From contig CP084619.1 in the NCBI GenBank assembly GCA_025917655.1, positions 4,259,001 through 4,323,000 on the forward strand: a stretch of DNA of 64,000 nucleotides, read 5' to 3'. The notes under the pieces are model-generated. The model was given only the letters and a program-made list of their open reading frames with translations. It was not told the origin of the DNA and ran no database searches. The stretch is from Chlorella sorokiniana. Taxonomy: Eukaryota > Chlorophyta > Trebouxiophyceae > Chlorellales > Chlorellaceae. Positions 56,142 to 64,000 of the stretch are shown here, piece after piece. Made by a program: the position numbers and the translations under genes. Positions within the stretch are counted from its first letter, which is position 1. Every line of letters begins with the position of its first letter.

Positions 56142-56889
56142 AATAGATTGACTCCACGTCATTGGGCACCACCAGTTGCTCGTACAGCTGCGCTGCCCTG
56201 TGGCCGACCTTGGGTGTCCTCCCCTGCTGCTGCAGGGCTGATGATGCTTGGGGATGACATGGCGGCACAGCTGACAGCTGGCATGCCAGAGTGCTTGGCT
56301 TTTGCGCAATAGGCTCAGCACTTCGCTGCAGCAGTTGGCAGGAATCTGGTACTGTGTGGCCTTTGAGCACTTGCTGAACAGCCCCTGCCTTCACGAAGCC
56401 GACCCACAACTATCTTCCTTCTCGCTCAATCTAAGGTAATGAACCGAGACAACAATCTGCGCCCAGTTTGTTTGATGCAATCAACTATTCCCGCAAACGT
56501 TGTATCTTCAGCTGTCAGCACAGGCAGTTGTTTTTTTCTGCCTGCCTTCTACATTTCTGGGCACCTCTCTTTCTATGCACTTTGTGTCGGTCTGCCCTGT
56601 GGGTGTGTTCCTATCATGGACCGATCGAGTTTTTGCACCTCACACAACAGCGAGCTGCTCGGTAGCCCTGGCTCTCCATGCCTGGCGTATTGCCTGCTGG
56701 AGCCCTAGTTCTTATCCTTTTACGCGCCCAGGCCAAACAGCAACACATTTTTCTCTGGTGCGAGCTCGATGTAAGTGGCATGATGAACCCACGTGGGCCT
56801 GCAAGTCGGTCACATTTGCTTCGTCTGAGGATTGCATATACTTCGAAGCCTCCTATGAGAGACTTGTGGCGCTCTAAATGTCACAACTC
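56142..56889. other. Shared 3' region of convergent genes, AT-rich
   Basis: Between TsaE (+) and EAPP (-). It is clearly T-rich compared with the rest of the window. A TGTAA at 56770-56774 on the plus strand may end the TsaE message. No gene was seen. Confidence 0.5.
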
Positions 56890-58018
56890 CTAGCCATTGG
56901 AAGCAAACACGTTGAAAAAGTGGTACACGCCATCCGACACCTCTCGCAACCCCACTTCTGTGTCGCACACAGCGCAGCAGACGGGGTGCATCTGCCCTTC
57001 GTGCGCTGGTTGCTGCACAGCGCCGCGCACACCTTGCCGCTCCAAGCCCTGTTGCTGTTGTAACTGCTGTTGCGGCTGCTGCTGGTGTTGCTGGTCTGAT
57101 GCTGCCGCCTGTTCTGGCTGCTGCTCTGCATCAGGCGGCATTCCCTCTAGCGGCTGCTGCTGCTGCTGCTGCCGCTCTTGCTGCGCCTCCTGCTGCCGCC
57201 GAAGCCTCTTCTGCTGCCGCTTGCTCAGCTGCTGCGGAAACTTCACCAGCTCCTTGGTCTTCACCCTGGAGAAGGTGTGGATGGGAATCCTTGCAGACTC
57301 AAAGCCCAGGCGAGTCGGCTGATGGTGGACAGAGCGACTCAGCAAAGGAGGACGCCAACAACAAGCCAGAGTGCAGGCCCCTATTCACACCGTAGCAAAT
57401 AACAGACTGCGCACTGCTCCACAACTTACTTGCAGTTCATCACAAACATAGCCCTGAACTGGGTTTCGTAGAGCTCGTGCTGCTGGCAGTCGATGCATAC
57501 TGTGGTGAAGCACAGCGGGCAGGACAGCATGGCGTCAGACCGGCCAGACCTGCGTGGGGTTGAAGCAGAGAGAGCAATCAAGGCTGATGCCAATACGCCG
57601 ACAGGGCTTCATTTTACAAGATGGTATTTTCACCAGCACGGCCGGCTGCCTGGAGGCATGGCAGCCCACCTGCGCATCTTCTGCACCCATGCTTCATCCC
57701 TATCGTCTGCCTCGGCATCATAGAACTCAGGCGGCTGGGCGCTCATGCCCAGACTGGCGGCGGCATCGCCACTGACAACACTGTCTGCAGCAACAAAGAG
57801 GCCAAGCGCACAGGTGGAGCCCGCACAAGCGGTGGTTGCAAGGCAGCGCCAGGAGGTGTCGGCGGCAGAGGATCGTTGTATAAGTTGCATTCAAATTGAG
57901 GTCTGCGTTGAATTTGCGTGTTGCTCTGTGCAGGCCAAGTGCATAGAGGAGAGACACAATTACCTGCGCCCAACGAGTCGCCTTCACTGTCGCTGCCAGA
58001 TGCCGTATCCCATTCCAT
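56890..58018 (-). CDS. EAPP: EAPP (E2F-associated phosphoprotein) homolog
   Basis: Small nuclear phosphoprotein family named for binding E2F in animals; the role in algae is not known. Four exons join in frame: 58018-57964, 57784-57670, 57549-57430, 57265-56890. The start reads MEWDTASGSDSEGDSLGA (acidic, Ser-rich). EFYDAEADDRDEAWVQKMRR and the zinc-type pairs in DAMLSCPLCFTTVCIDCQQH, then YETQFRAMFVMNCKV, are the family core. The last exon has KTKELVKFPQQLSKRQQKRL, long Gln runs, and the conserved end HPVCCAVCDTEVGLREVS, then GVYHFFNVFASNG. The Gln-rich insert from CAG/CTG repeats (about 57050-57180) is longer than in animals. Confidence 0.88.
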
Positions 58019-58305
58019 CGCGGTGGAATCACTAAAGGACAGCGAAACGCTGTTTAGAAGGTCTCCTGTAGCGCTGCCACTTTGGATTGGAACTGTGAAG
58101 GTAAGGAGAGGGGCGCCACTGATATCAAATGTTGTGAAGACTACAAGAACGCATTTGGCACCCGTGACAGGGCGATCGCCGGCGAAAGACTGCCTGCTGT
58201 GCCGTGCTGTGGTTTGCATGAGCCATACCGCTCATCTGGGGCCGACGTACATCCGAACTGGGATATCATCACTTTTTGTTGCGGTATTCCAACATTCAGC
58301 AGGCA
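58019..58305. promoter_or_regulatory. Compact divergent promoter, EAPP and EEP genes
   Basis: Only 287 bases separate the two outward-facing ATGs, so the two genes probably share a bidirectional promoter. No TATA box was recognised. Confidence 0.5.
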
Positions 58306-61300
58306 ATGGAAGCCACGTTTACTCCGCCCGGTCAGCTATTCCGACAAGACTTCAGGCGCGCGGGCGAGACCTTGCCCTCAAAGCCCTCCATCAAGCTTTT
58401 ACAGGTACACTACGCGCTTCAACGCACACAGCTATTGCTTTCTTGCCTGCTAAGCTTGGCCCGCCTGCCACTCCCTCGTCCCGCCACACTTGTGCACCAT
58501 GTAACGCTGCATGCAGTGGAACATAGAGCGCGGCTATCAGCTTGCGGGCATCATTGAGGAGCTCAAGCGCATCGATGCAGACGTGCTGTCCCTCCAAGAG
58601 GTGGACGTGGGGTGTGACCGCAGCGGTGGCGTCGATACAGGTGAGGGCCGTGCGGCAGCGCAGCCCAGGCAGCAGCAGCCCAGCCCACCCCCAAGGGGCG
58701 CTCAGCTCCTTGAAGATCCCAAAATCTGCTAGTCCAGACTATCAGACATCCCTTCACCGTGCGCGCATGGGGTGTCCCTCTCGGGTGACCGCCATCAGCT
58801 GCAGCGCAGCAGCCACCTGGCGCCGCCGCGCCACCCATCGTCGCGCTCTGATGTCCAGCCTGCAGGGGTCGCCATTGCCCAGGCGTTGCAGCTCAACTAC
58901 GTCTTCCTCTCCGAGTTCGAGGAGCTGCGTTCCCCCTGCGGGATGCGCGCTCGCAGGTGGGTGGAACAGACCCCGCCGCAACGGCACGCGCAAAGTTCGC
59001 CACACCCAACCCTCCACGCCGGCGGGGCTGCTGCTCCCTTGCTGCCCGTAGAGGTGCTACGAGGCACCTGCCCTCTGTCTGTGATGCAATGTTCTTGCAA
59101 GGTTGCTGCAAGTATCTGTTGCTTGCTGCCTGCAGGGCGGCGGGGTACACGGCAACGCGCTGCTGTCCAAGTTTGAATTTCTGGATGTGGCAGTCGTGCC
59201 CCACAGGCAAGCAGGGAAGCGAGGCAGCTCGGCCGGGTTGCTGCTTCACATGCACGGTCAGCCGGGGCAGGTGTGGCTGGACAAGGCGGGCGCTGGTTCG
59301 CGACGGTCGTTGCCGCTGCTGCTCGGCAGGCCAGGTGGCTGCTGGCTGTCCGCCTGCTGCCCCTTGCTGGAAGGGCAATTGGCAGGGACCAGCAGGTTTG
59401 GCACCGCTCGTTCCTGTCTTGCCTGCGGCTGCCGGCGGTTGAGCTCAGCCACCGCGGCTGCATGCCGCCTGATGACCTCAGCGATACCGCTGTCCTGCGT
59501 CGTAGTACCGCTGAGGTACACGGTGAAACCATCGTAATCGGGATAGCTGGGTGCGGCCAGCATCCAAAAGGCTGTGCCCACTAGCCCCCTGCCCGTCTCC
59601 ATGTGACGCAGCGCTGCAGCCAGCACCTGCGGGTGCTCACCTCACTTTCAGTGATGGAAGAAGAGCGGACTGCGGGCCTGGCTGGTAGCTGGGCTGGCAT
59701 TTTAGCCAATCACAAAAGATGCCTGGTTTGGCTGTCCCCAGCAGAGCCAAAAGCCACTCACACCGCCTCCTTCCACCTTCCATCCACCGCCTCACCTGCT
59801 CAAAGAAGTCGGCTCTGCTGCCGTCCCCAGCTGCTGCCGGCGCACCCGCGCCGGGTTCCAGCTGGCGCTGCCGCCGTTTGCCCCACTCGCTGAGCACCAG
59901 GGGCTTGCCCAGCTGGCGGCTGAGCCGCACGTGGCAGTCCAGCCAGTCGAGGGCGAAGCGCAGCTGGGCCTGCACATGGCAGGCGCGTCAGCAGCCATCC
60001 TCTGGCAGAGGCAAGGCTGCTGGCATGGCCGCCCACTCTCCTCTTTAGAGACAGGTCAGCATTAACGCGGCGCCCGGTGGCCAACCCGCCCCGCGCCACC
60101 CCCCACCCCCACCCCGACCACAATACACACACAAAGTTCCGGTGCTGACCTGCTCATCAGCCTGTGGCATCCACAGCTCTGGATACACATGGCAGCAGGC
60201 GAAATCGATGGCTGGCAGGCCCGCCTCCGCTGCGAAATCGCAGCCGTTGCCGGCGCAGGGGTATGGGTTGTGGCCGGCGGCGTGTGGGGTGGAGGGCCCC
60301 AGGAAGCCCTCGCTGTCCTGGGAAGGGGAACGGGCGCTGGCACCGAGTGAAAGCGCCGCAGAAGCTCGGTGCCAGCGGGCCGCACCGCCAGCCAGCCTGA
60401 CACCTGGCGAGGTCCTGGCTGAGATACCCCTGCACTGGGCAGTGGTCCCATACCCGCACCGCACAGCGCTCACCGCACTCTACACCCTTCTTCCCATTCT
60501 GCGACCCACCAGCGTGACCATGTGGTTCGGGTCCAGCCCTTTCAACAGCCCTGCTGCCCAGCGCCCAGCGTGGGATGGCGGCCGCGCAGCGGTCGCCGAC
60601 GCAGCGCGGTTCGTTGGCCAGGGACCAGGCCAGGATGGTTGGATCATCCCTGGGGCAGCAGGAAGGGGCAGCGTGGCTGCGGAGAAATACGTGAGCTGGA
60701 GGGGCGACCAGCACAGCGCTCTGCTCAGCGCACGCGGCGCTGCTCCTCCCGCGCACACACCCATCCGTACCGCACCTGTACTGCACCCCGTTGACGGTAT
60801 TGACGCGCCCCACCATGGCCGCCGCCGCCGTCTGGAACATGCGCCGGCAGGCGGGATCGCTGTAAAACGGCTCGGCCGCCTCGCCCTCTTCCTGGGGAGG
60901 CTGCGGGTGGGGCACAGGGTCCCAAACTGTTTGTGTGGAGGGTGTCGATCCAGTGCCACGTGCCAGGCACTCAGTGCAGTAGGTCGCCACAGGCAGGCGC
61001 GTCTGCCCTAGAAAGGCAAACGGAAGGTGTTGCGGCGCAGCGCGGCGAAACGGCCGCGTCGCACCTGCTGCCCGCGCTGCGCGCAGGCCCAGGCCACGTA
61101 CCGCCGCATGCCGCCGTAATCTCGCCAGTAGTTAGTCAGCACGGGCAGCAGGCGCAGGCGCCGCTGCGCCGCCGCCGCCAGCAGCCAGTCCAGGCCGCGG
61201 AAGACGCATTCGTCAAACAACCCGGGCTGGGGCTGTGGGAGGCCAGGGTGGGAGTACTGAGCCGCACCTGCTGCGGTTTGGTGCTGTGCTAGCTTGGCAC

Positions 61301-63491
61301 AGAAGCCAGGGGGCAGCTTAGGCATGGTGCATTGCACTCCATTGCACCCGCACCCCGGAGCTGCGCACCTGCAGCGCGTTCCACTGGTCGGCGCCGTCGG
61401 CAAAGGCCCAGAGGCGGACCACTGTGAGCCCCGCCGCCGCCGCATCGTCCAGCACGGCGGTGCACTCATGATGCAGGCCGGTTTCGGCGGCCCGCGTCTG
61501 CAGCGGGCACAGCAAGGCGGCGGCTGGCAATGGGTGCAGACGGTTTGGTAGCGCGGCGGCAGGGGGTGGGGTAGAGCGGCGGCGCGGCGGCAAAGGCTGC
61601 GTAGAGCAGCGGCCATAGCCTGCTCCCCCAGGCTCGGCTCAGCCTCGTCTCACCAGCAAGTAGTAACAGTTGGCCCCCGCAAAGTAAAAGGGTCGCCCGC
61701 TCTGCCCCTCCTCGAACCTCGTGCCGTCCTCGCTGACGCGTATGAAGCCGAGGGAATGCATTATGCGGCTTCTGAGAGCACAGGGACCCTGCCAAGTGGC
61801 CTGCTCGAGGCCCCTTGGATGGTGCACAACTGCATGCAGGACGGGAGCGGTGCGCAGAGCGCCACCACAAGAAAGAAAGTTTGGGGATGTAGATGTGCGA
61901 TTGCTGCCTCCGTCTGCTCCCTCTTGCCTCGCCTGCAGGACCCACCCCGTGGACTGGAACAACCCTGCCCATGCGCTGGCAAAGCGGGAGCCGCGGCGGG
62001 GGGGAGCGAGCTGTGCTGCGAGCAACGGTGGCCACCCCTCAGGTGCCCCGCTTTTTGTGCACATTGCACAGCTAGTGTGCACTTGCTTATTTCAGCAGCA
62101 GGGCCAGCGCAAACAGATTGTTGGGAAGAGGGCTGATGGCTTCCCTTGGCCGCCTTAGAGTGCGGGCAGGCATGGTGCCTGGTCATCTCCCTGGATGCCA
62201 TGATGTCGCAGCCACCAGCTGCCCCTCCCATGAGACCCCTTCCAGCCTTTCTCCACCTGCACGCAGGGCCCCCTGGTGGTCTACAACGCCCATCTGGAGG
62301 TGTTCTGTGGCCTGCTGGCCCGCATCGCGCAGCTCTCCGACATCTTTGCAGACGCACGCCGCCAGGCCGACGCCGGCCGCCCCCACCAGGCCATCCTGGG
62401 TGCGCCACGGTGGGAGCGTCGCTCTTGTCAAGCTGCGGACAAACACACGCGGCAATTACAGCCCGCGGCGAGTAAACAAGCTCAACTGGGGTCGGGGGTA
62501 TTTGGCGGTTGGCGGCCCCTCAGTGCCCTCTCTTTGCTTGCCATCTGTGCTGACAACCCCACCCTGCCTCTCTTGCCTCTCCCCCTCCCCCGCCAGGCGA
62601 CATGAACACCATGGCCCACGGCATCGCCCGCCTGTCGCCCCACTACTGCTGCGACATATGCGGTTCAGGCGCGTGGCCGCCGCCGCTGCAACGTGCTGGC
62701 AGCGCCGAGTCCATTAAACACGTAGCGTGCACAGCATTCAGCACCTGCTGATCGCGAATGCAGCTCCTTCCCCCGTTTGCCTGGCCCTTCCCTGTTTCCG
62801 TCGAACCCCTGGTTTACCTAAATCGCTTTGCACTCTTGCAGGACTCTGGGCCTGGATGAGGCCATGGTGTGGCATCGCCACGTGCTGCCGGTGCGGGACT
62901 CTCGCTACGCCGGCCACAGCGGCAGCAGCAGCAGTGGCCGCAGTGCGGCAGCCGCACCGTCGGACGCAGCAGCAGGGGGTGCAGGGCCGCCGGGCACGGC
63001 ACCATCAGCAGCTGCGGGAGATGCAGCAGGAGCGGCTGGCGGCCGCGACGCTGAAGCGGCGGTGAACCGCCAGCTGCAAGCCTGGGGCCTCAGCCGGCAG
63101 GTTGCCAGGGACGCAACCAACCCGGGCTTCTCGGGTGGGGCGCAGCAGCTGCTGGGGCACTTGAAAGCCGAGCAGGGAACAGATGCGGAGCTCCCTGCCC
63201 GCCCAGAGTTGTTGCTGCCTGCAGGATGGGGAATGCGCCGCTTGACATTCCCATACTGCACACATGTAGTACTGCATCAAAAGTTTGCTCCCTCCTTGCT
63301 GCAGATCCCTTCGACCCTCACACCGTCACGCTGGACAACCCCGCTACCGCTGGTTTGGGCTCAGCCTGATGAAGGGCAAGCTGGACTGGTTGCTGCTGCG
63401 TCGCTTGCGTGTCACCACACAGGCAACAGGCAACCACGGCTACGAGCTGTCAGACCACAAGTGGCTGGCGGCCGAGGTGGCCTTCAATTGA
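58306..63491 (+). CDS. Endonuclease/exonuclease/phosphatase-fold protein, uncharacterised subfamily
   Basis: DNase I-fold hydrolase of unknown substrate. Nine exons: 58306-58404, 58517-58640, 58866-58956, 59136-59206, 61939-62042, 62267-62399, 62597-62672, 62842-63134, 63305-63491. All catalytic motifs are present: LLQWNIERGY, VLSLQEVDVGCDRSGG, GGGVHGNALLSKF, THPVDWNNPAHALAKREPRR, VVYNAHLEVFCG, ILGDMNTMAHG, LGLDEAMVWHRHVLPV, and ELSDHKWLAAEVAFN at the end. The Asn, Glu, His, Asp-x-Asn and Ser-Asp-His set argues for an active metal-dependent enzyme. Intron 4 (59207-61938) is a GC-AG intron of 2.7 kb, ten times the usual size, and encloses a mannanase gene on the other strand; splice phase (AG + G = Arg) is kept across it. 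One-base deficits: 58932-58936, about 61998-62004, 63339-63342. Confidence 0.85.
59258..61761 (-). CDS. GH5 mannan endo-1,4-beta-mannosidase, nested in an intron
   Basis: Plant-type mannanase (GH5_7-like) that cuts beta-1,4-mannan. Early exons: 61761-61654 (MHSLGFIRVSEDGTRFEEG, then RPFYFAGANCYYLL), 61497-61369 (AAAAGLTVVRLWAFADGADQ), 61226-61065 (PGLFDECVFRGLDWLLAAAA, PVLTNYWRDYGGM). Then YSDPACRRMFQTAAAAMVG, VNTVNGVQYR, DDPTILAWSLANEPRC with the acid/base Glu, GLLKGLDPNHMVTL, CDFAAEAGLPAIDFACCHVY, LGKPLVLSEWGKRRQ with the nucleophile Glu, and GRGLVGTAFWMLAAPSYPDY. The tail after RRHAAAVAELNRR is non-conserved up to the stop at 59258. No signal peptide precedes the first exon, odd for a secreted enzyme; an upstream exon could be missing. 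A one-base break lies at 60572-60574. The whole coding region sits inside intron 4 of the plus-strand gene. Confidence 0.85.
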
Positions 63492-63876
63492 AGCGGCAGG
63501 AAGACTGTTCAGTGCAGCGCCCATGCAGCAAGGAAACACGAATGGCCTTTCATGCAAAGCACGTGACCTGCTGTTCAGGCCAATGCTGTGATGTTGACCA
63601 TGCAACATTACCAAAGGGCTTCAGCTACATTACAAGGAACACAGACTGGGACGAGATCAGGCAACTGGACAACAGCAGAGAGGGACAGCTGGGTGCAGAA
63701 CTCCGCAGAAGGTTTGCAAGCAGGCAGTTTCTGGTTCTGGATTTTGAGGCAAAAGGTATCATACATTCCTGACCAAACACCTTTCTGGCAAGAGACTTAG
63801 CAAGAACTCGCAATCGTTGCTGGTGTGCTGCTGGGTTGCTTCGGAGGACAGCACGCCGCACGGTGTCGCCAGCACA
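63492..63876. other. Shared 3' region of convergent genes
   Basis: Holds the 3' ends of the EEP-fold gene (+) and of a minus-strand gene entering from the right. The minus-strand TGTAA at 63634-63630 probably belongs to the latter. No gene was seen. Confidence 0.55.
63630..63634 (-). terminator. Poly(A) signal TGTAA of right-edge gene
   Basis: TTACA on the plus strand; on the minus strand it lies about 245 bases after the stop codon at 63877. Confidence 0.5.
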
Positions 63877-64000
63877 TCACTCCTCGGAGGTGGAGGCAGC
63901 GGAGAGGTTGCCGGTGGTGCCGCCGCCGTTCAGTGGCAGTGCCAGCACCGCCTCCCGTATGCGCGCCACCTCGTCCTCTGTCAACCGCCCGCCCGGGGTC
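63877..64000 (-). CDS. C-terminal exon of an unidentified gene (partial)
   Basis: The minus strand is open from the window edge to a TGA at 63879-63877 and reads GGRLTEDEVARIREAVLALP, then LNGGG, SAASTSEE. The pattern (a short amphipathic helix with an acidic Ser tail) and strong codon bias suggest real coding sequence. The family cannot be told from 40 residues. Confidence 0.5.
   Translation of the reverse strand, partial: TPGGRLTEDEVARIREAVLALPLNGGGTTGNLSAASTSEE

Noticed and set aside
1-64000. Mobile elements, CRISPR arrays, rRNA and tRNA genes
   Set aside because: No terminal repeats, transposase or reverse transcriptase motifs, regularly spaced repeats or rRNA sequence were noticed. tRNAs were not searched base by base, so absence is not proven.

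Overview
This is nuclear DNA from a green alga, most likely a Chlorella-like (trebouxiophyte or core chlorophyte) species. Coding sequence is very GC-rich and Ala-rich. Almost every gene is cut by short introns of roughly 50 to 250 bases, usually GT(G)-AG with a few GC-AG. Several genes are followed by the chlorophyte poly(A) signal TGTAA. Products include plastid, mitochondrial and secreted proteins typical of a plant-type eukaryote. No operons, CRISPR arrays, rRNA genes or transposons were seen. Gene models were built by hand from splice signals, reading frame and family motifs; exon ends are given where they could be worked out.

Layout, left to right. 131-841(-): plastid-type protein with amphipathic repeats, cut by the window edge. 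1533-4437(+): FLAP1/DUF1517 protein. 5151-7199(-): nucleolar G-patch protein (GPATCH4 type). 7869-9456(+): UQCC1/CBP3 complex III chaperone. 9840-11578(+): a divergent histone H4 core fused to a long acidic linker and a winged-helix-like end. 12078-14175(-): secreted prolyl 4-hydroxylase with ShKT domain. 14527-15311(+): small single-pass membrane protein. 15768-19574(-): homogentisate 1,2-dioxygenase. 19910-20313(+): tiny COA5/PET191 gene. 20405-29471(+): ISE2-like DEVH RNA helicase. 30024-31622(+): OEP24 outer envelope pore. 32988-34552(+): secretory Cys-type glutathione peroxidase. 35607-36319(-): unknown basic protein. 37211-38770(-): F420-type NADP oxidoreductase. 39101-46747(-): CAF-1 large subunit (FAS1) with an N-terminal homeodomain. 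47063-49208(-): GH18 chitobiase. 49670-52969(+): ASCC2. 53370-54654(+): RING-CH ubiquitin ligase. 54952-56141(+): TsaE. 56890-58018(-): EAPP. 58306-63491(+): endonuclease/exonuclease/phosphatase-fold protein, with a GH5 mannanase (59258-61761, -) lying antisense inside its largest intron. 63877-64000(-): the last exon of another gene.

The most unusual items are the H4-core/winged-helix protein, the homeodomain fused to CAF-1 (two chromatin proteins with architectures I do not recognise), and the nested antisense mannanase. A technical pattern also matters: at least 15 otherwise convincing coding exons need one extra base in a G or C run to stay in frame. This points to homopolymer-shortening errors in the assembly rather than many pseudogenes.
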